A stretch of 64,000 nucleotides of DNA, taken from the NCBI RefSeq assembly GCF_019795105.1, contig NZ_JAIMFO010000007.1, positions 62,001 through 126,000 of the forward strand. The letters are read 5' to 3'. The stretch comes from Collinsella ureilytica (GTDB lineage: Bacteria > Actinomycetota > Coriobacteriia > Coriobacteriales > Coriobacteriaceae). How positions within the stretch are numbered: the stretch's first letter is position 1; every line of letters starts with the position of its first letter. A model generated the notes under the pieces. It had not been told where the DNA came from, ran no database searches, and saw nothing but the letters and a program-made list of their open reading frames with translations. A program made the position numbers and the translations under genes. Positions 49,997 through 59,440 of the stretch are shown here, piece by piece.

Positions 49997-50025
49997 CTCC
50001 TTCATGCAAGGATGGCATGAAGGAG
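49997..50025 (+). promoter_or_regulatory. Hairpin masking the comEA ribosome site
   Basis: CTCCTTCATGC (49997-50007) and GCATGAAGGAG (50015-50025) are perfect 11-bp complements with a 7-nt loop. The 3' arm contains most of the AAGGAGGG ribosome site of comEA (50020-50027). Folding would block translation of comEA and, through coupling, comEC. Whether it acts as a switch, thermosensor or protein target is unknown. Confidence 0.65.
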
Positions 50026-50033
50026 GGATATGT

Positions 50034-50741
50034 ATGCAGGTACCCGGGCTTCAAAGCAAACTCACTCGGCGTATTCGTCTTTGGATACGCAAGCATCTTC
50101 CACTGTCCATCATGCTCGCCGTAGGCCTGCTGCTTGCCTTGGGCTTCGGTATTGGATCTGCGCTCAACGGGTCTGGCCGCAGCTTGGTCATAGAGCGCAA
50201 CCGAGATGAGGAGGCGGGCAGCTCTTCTGAGCGAGCAAGCGGGCGAGAGGGGAGTGGGCAGGGTCAGAAGCAGACAGATGATTCTCAATCTCAGCCTTTG
50301 CTACTGGTAGACATCGGTGGTGCGGTCATGAATCCAGGCTTGGTGCGGATTGCTGCAGGCTCGAGAGTTGCTGCTGCTATTGATGCAGCGGGAGGCCTTG
50401 TAGAGGACGCAGATATCGATGCAATTAATCAGGCAGCACCGGTTGCTGATGGGCAAAAAATCATCATTCCAAAAGTAGGAGAAATACCTCCTGAGGCGTC
50501 TCAAGATCAGGGGGCCCAGACACGATCCTCGGCTTCGCAGCAAGGATCTGATCTCATCAACATTAACTCAGCTGATGCATCGGAGCTTGAGACCTTGCCT
50601 GGTATCGGGCCTGCTACTGCAGCAGCAATTGTTGACGACCGCAATCAGCGAGGGCCATTTGCCACGATTGAAGACATTATGCGGGTGAGCGGCATTGGTC
50701 AAAAGCGGTTCGAAAAGCTGAAAGCAAGGATTATTGCATGA
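50034..50741 (+). CDS. comEA: Competence DNA receptor ComEA
   Basis: Membrane-anchored protein that binds incoming double-stranded DNA. The 235-residue product has a basic N-terminus, one membrane helix (about 23-45), a polar linker, a SLBB domain (LLLVDIGGAVMNPGL and later NQAAPVADGQKIIIP) and a C-terminal helix-hairpin-helix pair (LININSADASELETLPGIG, then IMRVSGIGQKRFEKLK). I chose the ATG at 50034 because AAGGAGGG precedes it. An in-frame ATG at 50004 lies inside the hairpin arm and lacks a site. Its stop overlaps the comEC ATG. Confidence 0.93.
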   Translation: MQVPGLQSKLTRRIRLWIRKHLPLSIMLAVGLLLALGFGIGSALNGSGRSLVIERNRDEEAGSSSERASGREGSGQGQKQTDDSQSQPLLLVDIGGAVMNPGLVRIAAGSRVAAAIDAAGGLVEDADIDAINQAAPVADGQKIIIPKVGEIPPEASQDQGAQTRSSASQQGSDLININSADASELETLPGIGPATAAAIVDDRNQRGPFATIEDIMRVSGIGQKRFEKLKARIIA

Positions 50742-53356
50742 GTGCGCGTGAGGATTTGACGCTGCCGCCGAAGCCTTATCTACCGCTGAGCTTGGCTGGA
50801 AGTATTTCTGCCATGCTTTGTGCTGCTTTTTTTACTGAAGCTGCTTGGAGAGATGTTGTTGAGCAGAAGGCTTGCAATCCACTCCCAGTAGCGTTGACAG
50901 GTATGGCCTGTCTTTTAGGGATAGGCTTACTGTTTGCTCTCGTTTACGTGAAAAGAAGAACTCCTCAACACATATCTCCGCCCCAAAGTGCTCACGCAGG
51001 CCCTGATTGCCCTCAGCTGAGCAGGAGTGCAGAAGCGGTACATGAGGCGGCAACAGTGGTGCCGGATGCCTTGCATTGCCAGCGGCCACGAGCTGGTTGT
51101 GTATGGATACGTCTTTGTTACTGGATGCTTGCAGGCGCTGCTATCGCATCGGTTTCCTCAGCACTGTGGATGCATCACACGGCACAAGCCTTGGATGAAC
51201 TTGAACACCTGTCAGCCTCAGAGCTGACGTTTATAACCGAGGGAGATCCCCAGCCATCTTCTCGAGGCATGCGTATGCGAGCTCGAATAATGTACAACGA
51301 ACAAGAGATCGGTGCCGCTGTTTTACTGCATGATGCAGCGGTTGAGGCAGGATCTACCATACAGGGAACGGGAAGGTTGAAAAGGCTCGAGGATACTCCC
51401 TGGGCTCGATCGCGCTTCATGCGCGGTGAGCTTGTGGTGGTTGACTTGATAGCACCTCACGTGCGTACCACATCTCATCTGAGCCTTATATCTAAAGCGC
51501 GCACGCGGATGCTTGAAGTGATCCAGCCAGATCGCTCACAGGGGAGAGCCCTTCTTGCAGCAGTAATCTGCGGAAGAACGACTGAGCGTGCCCAGACAGA
51601 TCTTGGCCGCAATCTTGCTGATGCAGGCCTGGCACATCTTGCCGCAGTATCCGGAAGCCATCTCGCTATTATCGCCACGCTCACCAGTGGCTTTATAACT
51701 CGGCTATCTCATCGCAGGTGGCTCCGCGCTCTTCTTTTGATCCTCCTGCTTTTAATCTATGCTTCTATGACGGGATCAGCTCCATCTGCTATGAGATCAC
51801 TGGCGATGGTTGGAGCAGCTTCACTAGCAAGCCTCGGGGGTCGGCGCTCTCATACGCTGTCAGGTCTTGCCCTCGCAAGCCTCGTATTGATTGGCTTGCA
51901 TCCGGCTACCGTGCATGACCTTGCCTTTCAGCTCTCAGTTGCAAGTGTATTGGGAATTGCGCTGGGCTATTCGTATCTCGCGTATATGCTCGAATCAATT
52001 CGAATTCCTCGCTTCCTCGCGCGCTCACTTGCGTGCTCGCTTGCGGCACTCATCGCATCTGCTCCCATAGCTATTCCCGCCTTTGGGCGCATTTCACTCA
52101 TTTCTCCGCTTGCAAATCTTATCGCAGCTCCTTTGATGGCTGTGATGCTGGGTCTTGGTATGGTATTCATTCCACTTGCTGCAGCCATCGCGCCACTGTG
52201 CTCTCTGGTGGAAATTCCCGCTGCCCTTGCCAATGGATTAGCAGTGCTTGCATCTGTGCTTGCAAGCCTGCCCTTTGCCTCGATTGGGCTTAAACTGAAT
52301 GCGAGCATCATGGTCGTGACCTTTGGTCTCTTGGCTCTTGCTTGGTGGCAATGGAGGGCACGCCCGCGCATGTTTGCATATGTGAGCATAGCGATCCTTG
52401 TGGTCTTGCCTCTCTGCATCCTTGTGCACCAACGATTTTTTGCACCTGCTTCAGTCGTGGTGCTTGATGTAGGCCAAGGAGATGCGATTCTTGTTCGTGA
52501 TGGATCGGTTGCCATCTTAGTTGATGCAGGAGTTGATCAGGCCTGTGCTCGCGCTCTTGCCCGCCAAGGAGTCCTGCATCTCGATGCTGTCTTTATTACG
52601 CATTGGGATAAGGATCATTGGGGCGGGTTGCCAGAGCTTTTACGTGGCGTGGTGGTTGACCGGGTAGTCGTGCCCAAAGGAGCAGCTGAGCTTGCTCCCC
52701 AAGAGTTAGTTGAGCGCCTACCCTGTAGCATCGAAGAGGTGAGTCTTGATGACCGCATTCATGTAGGAAGCTTTGTATGTAGGGTTGTGTGGCCGCGCGA
52801 ACGTGTGCAACGAGCTGGCAATGATGAATCGCTGTGCTTAGATGTTACGTATGAGAACGATGAAACCTCCCTCCGAGTCTTACTCACGGGCGATGTTGAG
52901 CTGGAGCAAGAACGAGTCTTTTCAGAAGATATTGGAGATATTGATGTGCTAAAGGTCGGTCATCACGGATCGAAGGCCTCACTTGATCTGGACCTCTTAG
53001 AAGAGCTTACATGTGAGGTTGCAGTTGCGAGTGCGGGGGCGAAGAATCGCTATGGCCATCCCAGTCAAGCGTGCCAAGACGCAGTTGAAGCGTATGGAGC
53101 TTTATTTTTCTGTACGATTGATTCAGGGGATATTGAACTGTTTCCTGGGGCGGCTGGTGTGCGGGTACGTACGAGTCGAGGTGATCTGACGAGCTTGGTG
53201 CGGTACCATACAAGACACGTACAGCCATCAGCTCATGCACGTCTTACAGGGAAGGCACGACCTACACCAATGCTTATTGCTCAAATGACACGCTGCCGGA
53301 TTTCTCCTCATCAAAATGTGCGACTCCGTGGTTTTGTAGGAGTTGATCATCTATGA
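50738..53356 (+). CDS. comEC: Competence DNA channel ComEC
   Basis: Forms the inner-membrane channel for single-stranded DNA. The 872-residue product has N-terminal membrane segments, the competence domain (AAVSGSHLAIIATL and SAPSAMRSLAMVG), further helices, then a metallo-beta-lactamase domain (LDVGQGDAILV, HWDKDH at 622-627, and HHGSKASL). The last 60 or so residues (after SRGDL) are a basic tail not seen in the family core. comEA-comEC-holA is a common order and indicates a capacity for DNA uptake; pilus genes are not in this window. Confidence 0.93.
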   Translation: MSAREDLTLPPKPYLPLSLAGSISAMLCAAFFTEAAWRDVVEQKACNPLPVALTGMACLLGIGLLFALVYVKRRTPQHISPPQSAHAGPDCPQLSRSAEAVHEAATVVPDALHCQRPRAGCVWIRLCYWMLAGAAIASVSSALWMHHTAQALDELEHLSASELTFITEGDPQPSSRGMRMRARIMYNEQEIGAAVLLHDAAVEAGSTIQGTGRLKRLEDTPWARSRFMRGELVVVDLIAPHVRTTSHLSLISKARTRMLEVIQPDRSQGRALLAAVICGRTTERAQTDLGRNLADAGLAHLAAVSGSHLAIIATLTSGFITRLSHRRWLRALLLILLLLIYASMTGSAPSAMRSLAMVGAASLASLGGRRSHTLSGLALASLVLIGLHPATVHDLAFQLSVASVLGIALGYSYLAYMLESIRIPRFLARSLACSLAALIASAPIAIPAFGRISLISPLANLIAAPLMAVMLGLGMVFIPLAAAIAPLCSLVEIPAALANGLAVLASVLASLPFASIGLKLNASIMVVTFGLLALAWWQWRARPRMFAYVSIAILVVLPLCILVHQRFFAPASVVVLDVGQGDAILVRDGSVAILVDAGVDQACARALARQGVLHLDAVFITHWDKDHWGGLPELLRGVVVDRVVVPKGAAELAPQELVERLPCSIEEVSLDDRIHVGSFVCRVVWPRERVQRAGNDESLCLDVTYENDETSLRVLLTGDVELEQERVFSEDIGDIDVLKVGHHGSKASLDLDLLEELTCEVAVASAGAKNRYGHPSQACQDAVEAYGALFFCTIDSGDIELFPGAAGVRVRTSRGDLTSLVRYHTRHVQPSAHARLTGKARPTPMLIAQMTRCRISPHQNVRLRGFVGVDHL

Positions 53357-54330
53357 GCGCATCAGCAAAACAACTACTCCCGGTGTATTTGGCCTTGGGT
53401 CCAGATGAGCCAAAGCGCGATCGCGTGCTCAGTAAAATGCGTGAGCGTTTAGCTCAAACGGGCATGGCTGATTTCAATATTGATGAGCGGGATATGCAAA
53501 AAGATCAAGCCGTTGATGATCTCATTTCTTCGCTGAATACCCTGCCGATGGGCGCAGCCTTTCGGCTCGTGATCCTCACGGGTTGTGATCGTCTCACAAA
53601 GGCCGTGAGCGAACCGATTGTTTCCTATCTTCATGACCCTTCACCAACGACCGTTTTGCTCCTCACTGCCGATAAGCTGGCAAAAAACACCCGCCTGTAT
53701 AAGGCGATTGCTGCGGCGGGAAAAGATGCGATTATTGACTGCTCGCAAAAGAGTGCTCGAGAGCTACCGACCTATCTGGTACGTATGGCTCAGGGCATGG
53801 GTCATAGGTTAAGCCTTCCTGCCGCAGAAGCCTTGATTGATCGTGCCGGAGATAATATGCGTCTTTTGCGCAACGAAATCAGCCGGCTTGCCGCACAACT
53901 ACAAGGTCGTCCGATTGAGCTTGAAGATGTGGAGCGCTTGGTTGTGCGGACTGCTGAGGCGAAGCCGTGGGCTTTGTTAGACGCTGTAGCTGCTCGTGAT
54001 CTGCCTCGCGCACTCGAGATGCTCGCACTTCAGCCTGAGCGATCAGAGATTCGCATCTATGCTTTGGTTGTGGGTCGAATCCGCGAGCTCTTAGTTGCTC
54101 AAGCGCTTGATGCTCGTGGGCAGGGGCGTTCTTTGGCTCAAGCTTTGAAGGTGCAGGAGTGGCAGGTGAGAAATCATCTCCGCTGGGCAAGAGCATATAC
54201 CACAGACGAGCTGATCGCTGCCTTGGACGCTGCTGCAGAATTGGAGCAAGCACTGAAAGGATCGCGGGACTCTCAGGTAGCTTTGCGCCTTTGGATCTCT
54301 CAGACCATCTTGGGCATGCATCGCTCGTGA
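53353..54330 (+). CDS. holA: DNA polymerase III delta subunit
   Basis: Part of the clamp loader that opens the sliding clamp. The 325-residue product has the delta pattern: LALGPDEPKRDRVLSKM at the N-terminus, TLPMGAAFRLVIL, a TVLLLTADKLAKNTRLYK block and the helical C-terminal collar domain. Its ATG overlaps the comEC stop. A terminator shared with rpsT follows. Confidence 0.92.
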   Translation: MSASAKQLLPVYLALGPDEPKRDRVLSKMRERLAQTGMADFNIDERDMQKDQAVDDLISSLNTLPMGAAFRLVILTGCDRLTKAVSEPIVSYLHDPSPTTVLLLTADKLAKNTRLYKAIAAAGKDAIIDCSQKSARELPTYLVRMAQGMGHRLSLPAAEALIDRAGDNMRLLRNEISRLAAQLQGRPIELEDVERLVVRTAEAKPWALLDAVAARDLPRALEMLALQPERSEIRIYALVVGRIRELLVAQALDARGQGRSLAQALKVQEWQVRNHLRWARAYTTDELIAALDAAAELEQALKGSRDSQVALRLWISQTILGMHRS

Positions 54331-54363
54331 GCGGGATCGCGAGTGCTAGCACGAGTAGCTACG

Positions 54364-54387
54364 AAAAAGGGCTCCGATGGAGCCCTT
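54364..54387 (-). terminator. Terminator between holA and rpsT (bidirectional)
   Basis: AAGGGCTCC and GGAGCCCTT form a 9-bp stem with a 3-nt loop. On the minus strand it is followed by a T-run (complement of 54364-54368), ideal for rpsT. It can also end the comEA-comEC-holA transcript. Confidence 0.85.
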
Positions 54388-54473
54388 CATATACTCAATT
54401 GAACGCTTGAGATAAGCGATTTTCACGACTGTTCACGCGAGCCATGGTATGGCATAGGCATGAGATGCGTACC

Positions 54474-54734
54474 TTAGAGGGAGTTAACCAGCTTCTGAAC
54501 GCCGCTCTTGCGGTTCGCAGCCTGGTTCTTGTGGATGACGCCCTTAGCAACAGCCTTGTCCAGTGCACGATAGGTGCGCGTGGCAGCAGCAGCGGCCTGC
54601 TCCTGATTACCCGCCTCAACGGCTGCACGGACGTGCTTTACCAGCGTCTTGAGCTCGGAGCGAATGGCCTTATTGCGGACGCGGGCCACCTCACTCGTGC
54701 GGATGCGCTTCTTCTGGGACTTGATGTTAGCCAC
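54474..54734 (-). CDS. rpsT: 30S ribosomal protein S20
   Basis: The 86-residue product is a clear S20: it starts ANIKSQKKRIRTSEVARVRN, is Ala/Lys/Arg-rich and helical, and ends GVIHKNQAANRKSGVQKL. It starts with GTG after AAGGAAG. Codon use is highly biased, as expected. It has its own promoter and terminator, opposite to holA and lepA. Confidence 0.96.
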   Translation of the reverse strand: MANIKSQKKRIRTSEVARVRNKAIRSELKTLVKHVRAAVEAGNQEQAAAAATRTYRALDKAVAKGVIHKNQAANRKSGVQKLVNSL

Positions 54735-54809
54735 TTTCTTAGCTTCCTTTCGCGATCAGTATCCGTTTGAACTCCGGACTCGAGACACGGTTCCGTTGAA
54801 CAACCGGGG

Positions 54810-54837
54810 ATTGTACCATGCTTTGCGCTGCTCGCAA
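54810..54837 (-). promoter_or_regulatory. Promoter of rpsT
   Basis: On the minus strand TTGCGA (54832-54837) and TACAAT (54810-54815) are 16 nt apart. The -10 box is also extended (TGGTACAAT). The leader to rpsT is about 65-70 nt. Confidence 0.7.
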
Positions 54838-54913
54838 GCGGAGGCACTGTGGATTCAGCATGGGTACCATGAAGTGTGCACGATGCATACGCACACATTC
54901 GATTCAGATTCGC

Positions 54914-54919
54914 TATTAT
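54914..54919 (+). promoter_or_regulatory. -10 box for a possibly leaderless lepA message
   Basis: TATTAT lies 7 nt before the lepA ATG, so transcription would begin at or next to the start codon. No -35 box matches, and no ribosome site precedes the ATG, which fits a leaderless mRNA. Confidence 0.35.
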
Positions 54920-54926
54920 TACTTCT

Positions 54927-56735
54927 ATGACTACTTTTGATACTTCACACATTCGGAACTTTTCCATCGTCGCTCATATCGACCATGGCAAGTCCACCAT
55001 TTCGGATCGTATCCTCTCGCTCACCCGTACGGTGGAGGAGCGCGATATGGCCTCTCAGCTGCTCGATACTATGGATATCGAGCGTGAGCGGGGGATTACG
55101 ATTAAATCAAATGCCGTCCGCGTTATGTATGATGCAGACGATGGTGAGACCTATCAGTTCAACCTGATAGATACACCTGGCCATGTTGACTTTACCTACG
55201 AGGTTTCACGCTCGCTTGCAGCGTGCGAGGGCGCGGTGCTTGTGGTTGATGCGACGCAAGGCGTTGAGGCACAAACGGTCTCGAATGCTAACCTCGCTAT
55301 GAATGCCAATCTCGATATTGTTCCAGCAATCAATAAGATCGATCTACCCAGCGCTCACCCCGATGAGGTTCGCGCTGAAATCGAAGATGAGTTGGCAATT
55401 CCTGCTGATGACGCGGTATGTGTCTCTGGTAAAACCGGTGAGGGCATCCACGATTTGCTTGAGGCGATTGTGGTGTTGGTTTCTCCGCCAACAGGAGATA
55501 TAAACGCACCGCTTAAAGCACTCATTCTCGATTCGTATTTTGATGAGTATCGCGGTGTTGTTGCGATGGTGCGCATCTTTGATGGATCAATCACCAAGGG
55601 CGATGAGCTCCATATGATGCAGGCCAATTACGATTTTTTGGTAGACGGAGTTGGTGTCAAACGCCCTGCTGAGACCCCTGTTGATGAGCTGAGTGTGGGC
55701 GAAGTTGGTTTTGTAGTGACCGGTCTCAAGGATCCTGAGGCGGTGCGCGTAGGAGATACGCTCACAGGCGCATCCCGTCGCTGTCCGGCTCCCTTGCCGG
55801 GCTATCGAGAGGCAAAGCCCATGGTATATACCGGGCTTTTCCCTATCGACAATAAAGACTACGAGAATCTTCGCGATGCCCTCGATAAACTCCACGTGAA
55901 CGACCCGTCTCTTGTTTGGACACCTGAAACCTCAGCAGCCTTGGGCTTTGGCTTCCGTGTTGGCTTTTTGGGTCTATTGCACATGGAGGTCGTGAAGGAG
56001 CGTCTTGAGCGTGAATTCGATTTAGGTCTTATCGCTACCAGCCCCAGTGTTGACTATCATGTTTTTAAAACTGATGGAGACATGATTGCGGTTCGGAGTC
56101 CTCAAGATCTTCCTGAGCCGGTGAATATTGAGCACATTGAAGAGCCGTTCTTAAGGGCTTCCATTATTTGTCCGCCTGAGTTTACTGGTGCCGTGATGCA
56201 GCTCGCTATTGAGCATCGAGGCATTACCACCGATATGGTTCATCTGACTGAGCGCTCAGTTGAGATGCATTTTGATATTCCCTTAGCTGAGCTCATTTTG
56301 GACTTCTTTGATCAGCTCAAGAGCCGCACGAAAGGCTATGCATCTCTAGACTATGAGTTCTCGGGTTATCGTGAGGCAGATCTTGTTCGCCTCGATATTT
56401 TGCTCGCAGGAGATGAGGTTGACGCGCTTTCCTTTATTGTCCACCGTGATAAAGCTTATGCGCTTGCGCGTGGCCTCTGCGATCGCTTAAAAGAGATCAT
56501 TCCACGCCAGCTCTTTGAGGTACCTATTCAAGGAGCGATTGGTAACAAGATTATTGCTCGAAGCACCGTGAAGGCTCGACGTAAAGACGTGCTTGCTAAG
56601 TGCTACGGTGGCGATATTTCCCGTAAGCGCAAGCTCTTGGAAAAGCAAAAAGAGGGCAAGCGTCGTATGAAGGCGATTGGCTCGGTTGAGGTGCCCCAAG
56701 AGGCCTTCTTAGCAATTTTGAAGGTAGATGACTAA
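54927..56735 (+). CDS. lepA: Elongation factor 4 (LepA)
   Basis: Ribosome-associated GTPase. The 602-residue product has the G domain ([33 protein letters not shown]), the EF-G-like domains, and the LepA-specific C-terminus ([28 protein letters not shown]). The first possible start before the conserved [14 protein letters not shown] is ATG 54927. No Shine-Dalgarno sequence precedes it. dusB follows after 3 nt. Confidence 0.96.
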   Translation: MTTFDTSHIRNFSIVAHIDHGKSTISDRILSLTRTVEERDMASQLLDTMDIERERGITIKSNAVRVMYDADDGETYQFNLIDTPGHVDFTYEVSRSLAACEGAVLVVDATQGVEAQTVSNANLAMNANLDIVPAINKIDLPSAHPDEVRAEIEDELAIPADDAVCVSGKTGEGIHDLLEAIVVLVSPPTGDINAPLKALILDSYFDEYRGVVAMVRIFDGSITKGDELHMMQANYDFLVDGVGVKRPAETPVDELSVGEVGFVVTGLKDPEAVRVGDTLTGASRRCPAPLPGYREAKPMVYTGLFPIDNKDYENLRDALDKLHVNDPSLVWTPETSAALGFGFRVGFLGLLHMEVVKERLEREFDLGLIATSPSVDYHVFKTDGDMIAVRSPQDLPEPVNIEHIEEPFLRASIICPPEFTGAVMQLAIEHRGITTDMVHLTERSVEMHFDIPLAELILDFFDQLKSRTKGYASLDYEFSGYREADLVRLDILLAGDEVDALSFIVHRDKAYALARGLCDRLKEIIPRQLFEVPIQGAIGNKIIARSTVKARRKDVLAKCYGGDISRKRKLLEKQKEGKRRMKAIGSVEVPQEAFLAILKVDD

Positions 56736-56738
56736 GCG

Positions 56739-57743
56739 GTGGCAGATGCCTCCCGCGCTCTGGTAGAGCGTCTCAGCCAAAATTCTTTTATGCTCGCACC
56801 TATGGCTGGTGTGACCGATGCTGCCTATCGAATTATCTCTAGAAGACATGGCGCTGAGCTGGCCTATTCAGAAATGGTTTCGGTGGCAGGTCTTGCGTAT
56901 GCCAGCGAGAAAACCTGGGAACTTGTGGTGCCCGCAGATGAAGAACCCGATATTGCCGTTCAGCTTTTTGGTGCAAAGCCTGAGCAATTCGGCCCAGCTG
57001 TTGTAGCAATCCAAGAGCGTCTTGGATCCAAACTTGCTCTGATCGATATCAATATGGCCTGCCCCGCCCGCAAGGTTCTCACCAAGGGGGAGGGGGCGGC
57101 TCTGATGGATGACCCTGTGCGAGCGGCAAAGATCGCTGCTGCCTGTGTGCGTGAGGCTCAAGTTCCCATTACGGTCAAGATGCGTCGTTCGCGCTTGGCG
57201 GGGTCTGTTACCGCGCCCGATCTTGCTCAGCGTCTCGAGCAAGAGGGTGTGGCTGCAGTTGCTGTGCATGGGCGAAGTGCTACCCAGCTCTATACTGGCC
57301 AAGCTGATTGGTCTGTTATTGATGCGGTAGCCGAGCGTGTAGCGATTCCGGTTATTGGTACCGGAGATGTATTGAGTGCTGCCGCTGCAGTTGACATGCT
57401 TACAACAACGGCGGCGTCGGCTGTGTTTATTGCACGAGGCAGTTATGGCAATCCATGGATTTTTGAGGATGCACGGGCGCTTCTTGCAGGGCAGCAGGTA
57501 CGCGAACACAAGACCGTAGATGAGCGGCTCAATGCTTTAGAGGACCATCTCAATCTTTTACATGATTTGGGTGGCCATATGAGGAAGGCACGCAGCTTTT
57601 GCGCTTGGTATCTCAAAGGTATGCCTCATGCTGCCGAATGGCGGGCTCGTTCCGTCCAATGTGAGACCTTTGAAGATTTCATACGTCTCGTTCAAGCGGT
57701 GCGCTATGCAGCCAAAACCTATGCACATGACATGACCGTATGA
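56739..57743 (+). CDS. dusB: tRNA-dihydrouridine synthase (DusB family)
   Basis: FMN enzyme reducing uridines in tRNA. The 334-residue product has the LAPMAGVTDAAYR N-terminal motif, IDINMACPARKVLTKGEG with the catalytic-type cysteine, and the KMRRSRLAGS and VAVHGRSATQLYTGQADW blocks. The usual Gly before the Cys (NMGCP) is Ala here. The start is GTG 3 nt after lepA, with a poor ribosome site, so it is probably coupled. The stop overlaps hemW by 4 nt. Confidence 0.93.
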   Translation: MADASRALVERLSQNSFMLAPMAGVTDAAYRIISRRHGAELAYSEMVSVAGLAYASEKTWELVVPADEEPDIAVQLFGAKPEQFGPAVVAIQERLGSKLALIDINMACPARKVLTKGEGAALMDDPVRAAKIAAACVREAQVPITVKMRRSRLAGSVTAPDLAQRLEQEGVAAVAVHGRSATQLYTGQADWSVIDAVAERVAIPVIGTGDVLSAAAAVDMLTTTAASAVFIARGSYGNPWIFEDARALLAGQQVREHKTVDERLNALEDHLNLLHDLGGHMRKARSFCAWYLKGMPHAAEWRARSVQCETFEDFIRLVQAVRYAAKTYAHDMTV

Positions 57744-58978
57744 TATCTCTTAGCTTCACCGCACTTACCTCAGTCTATCTGCACATTCCTTTTTGCGCTG
57801 CACGTTGCAGATATTGTGACTTTGCCACAGAAGCTTGTGGCTCAGATCTGAGCCTGCCGCACGCTTATGCTCAAAGCCTCACACGGCTCGTGAGAGAAGC
57901 TGCAGATCTTGGAATTATTGGTCAGGTGCGTACTGCCTATATTGGAGGAGGTACCCCAAGCCTGCTTGGGAACGACAGGCTCGCCGATCTCGTAGCAGCG
58001 CTTGCTTCACTTGCAGCTTATGACCAGTTTGAGTTGAGCTTTGAGGCTAATCCAGAATCGGTTGATGAGTATTTGCTCGGTGCTGCGCATGGTGCAGGAG
58101 CAACCAGGGTATCTATTGGCGTGCAGTCGCTTGAGCCTGCCGCACTTTTAGCGCTTGGTCGCATTCATACTGCCGAGCGAGCACGCCAAGCCATACGCCT
58201 AGCTGTTCAATCAGGCCTTTTGGTATCAGTCGACCTCATGTGTGGGGTTCCCACCGCAACTGAGGCAGGACTTGTTTTAGGGATCCAAGAGGTGATTGCT
58301 GCAGGGGTGGGACATATAAGCTGCTATCCGCTCATGATTGAGGAAGGAACGGAGCTCGAGCGTCTCTGTGAGCGCGGGATCATGCCCTGGCCTGATGATG
58401 ACAGTGAGGCTCGTGGCATGCAGCTTGCAGCTAAAACTCTTACCGATTCGGGTTTTGCTCGATATGAGGTTGCAAGCTATGCCAAAGACGACCAGCTTTG
58501 CAAGCATAACTGTGTGTACTGGACTGGAAAGCCCTATCTGGGGCTGGGAAGTGCTGCAGCAAGTATGCTTGATCGAGCGACCTATGAGGGTTTGCGCGTT
58601 CATATCCCAGGGCTGCCGACCGCTCCCGCTTCGGCCCAGCGCTTCCGCCTTGCCTGCACCAGTTCACCGCGTGAGATTATTGCAGCGCATTCCTTGTCTG
58701 ATCTGAGGTTTAGTGTGGAGATGCTGGCTGCGCGTGAGGCTCTGGCAGAAGATCTGATGCTTGGCCTTCGTATGACTCGAGGAATTTCTGCTGAGCGCAT
58801 ACGCCGGGCTCAAACGGTGATTCCGAAAGCTCTGCTTGAATGTGCCTGTACCAAAGCGATAGAGCGTGGGCTTGCCCGATCTTGCTCAACGGGCGGCCTC
58901 ATCCCAACTGAGCAAGGGTGGTTGTTGGGAAACGAGCTCTATGGGCTTTTTTGGGATCTAGCGCACGATGATGAATAG
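57740..58978 (+). CDS. hemW: HemW-type radical SAM protein
   Basis: The 412-residue product belongs to the HemW (formerly HemN-like) radical SAM family, implicated in heme handling and not true coproporphyrinogen oxidation. The [4Fe-4S] motif is Cys19, Cys23, Cys26 (IPFCAARCRYCDF). IGGGTPSLL, RVSIGVQSLEP and the C-terminal winged domain (LMLGLRMTRGIS) follow. lepA-hemW proximity is common in Gram-positive bacteria. An A+T-rich island begins right after its stop. Confidence 0.9.
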   Translation: MISLSFTALTSVYLHIPFCAARCRYCDFATEACGSDLSLPHAYAQSLTRLVREAADLGIIGQVRTAYIGGGTPSLLGNDRLADLVAALASLAAYDQFELSFEANPESVDEYLLGAAHGAGATRVSIGVQSLEPAALLALGRIHTAERARQAIRLAVQSGLLVSVDLMCGVPTATEAGLVLGIQEVIAAGVGHISCYPLMIEEGTELERLCERGIMPWPDDDSEARGMQLAAKTLTDSGFARYEVASYAKDDQLCKHNCVYWTGKPYLGLGSAAASMLDRATYEGLRVHIPGLPTAPASAQRFRLACTSSPREIIAAHSLSDLRFSVEMLAAREALAEDLMLGLRMTRGISAERIRRAQTVIPKALLECACTKAIERGLARSCSTGGLIPTEQGWLLGNELYGLFWDLAHDDE

Positions 58979-59000
58979 AAAACTATAGTTCCGAGGTTAG

Positions 59001-59014
59001 CGCAACATGTTGCG
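59001..59014. repeat. Perfect 14-nt palindrome
   Basis: CGCAACATGTTGCG is its own reverse complement. A second short palindrome, AACTATAGTT, lies at 58981-58990. The size and symmetry suit a dimeric regulator's operator upstream of the small genes that follow. It is too short and lacks a T-run for a terminator. Confidence 0.55.
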
Positions 59015-59073
59015 ATAAGTTTTAGAAAGCTTAAGAAGCGCTGCGATAAGGTTGGGAATTAACGAAGATTAAG

Positions 59074-59103
59074 TTGCTGCAGAAAAACGGAGTTAAGTAT
59101 TAG
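59074..59103 (+). promoter_or_regulatory. Candidate promoter of the small island genes
   Basis: TTGCTG (59074-59079) and TATTAG (59098-59103) are 18 nt apart, about 50 nt before the start of the broken membrane gene. The palindrome lies about 60 nt upstream of this -35 box. Confidence 0.35.
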
Positions 59104-59152
59104 CATTGTTCATTAAATAGATTATTTTCTTTAAAAAAGGAGAGGGGTAATT

Positions 59153-59356
59153 ATGGGTCATAAATGATTACTGCTAGCCTCATATATCTTTAAACTCGGT
59201 GCTTTTATTTCCGTTGCGACTGGTGTTTATTTCTTGCAGGCTGACAACGTAGTTCTCTGGCGTATCGCATTATCTATTTTTGCTTTTTTCGAATTAATCG
59301 CTCTTTTAATCGATGGTTTTAGCATTGCTAAAGTAGGTATTGGCAAAAGGAGCTAG
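59153..59356 (+). pseudogene. Small two-helix membrane protein gene with premature stop
   Basis: A strong ribosome site (AAGGAGAGG) and ATG at 59153 begin a 67-codon frame, but codon 5 is TGA (59165-59167). Beyond it the frame stays open to a TAG at 59354. It encodes two hydrophobic helices (around LASYIFKLGAFISVATGVYF and WRIALSIFAFFELIALLI) and a basic end. An ATG overlapping the TGA is in another frame and gives only nine codons. A recent nonsense mutation is the simplest reading. I do not recognise the family. Confidence 0.6.
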
Positions 59357-59440
59357 AGAAATATTTAATTTGGCGATATCAAGCAAAGCTGTTAGGAGGG
59401 TTGGATTATATAAAATAGTTATCTACTGCATGGAGTCGAA

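Noticed and set aside
51967-52515. Minus-strand open frame of 182 codons inside comEC
   Set aside because: It is antisense to a clear membrane and hydrolase region; the long frame is a by-product of comEC codon use.
59165-59167. In-frame TGA of the small membrane gene read as selenocysteine
   Set aside because: No selenocysteine insertion element or selenoprotein gene is visible, and the residue position is not a redox site. A nonsense mutation is simpler.
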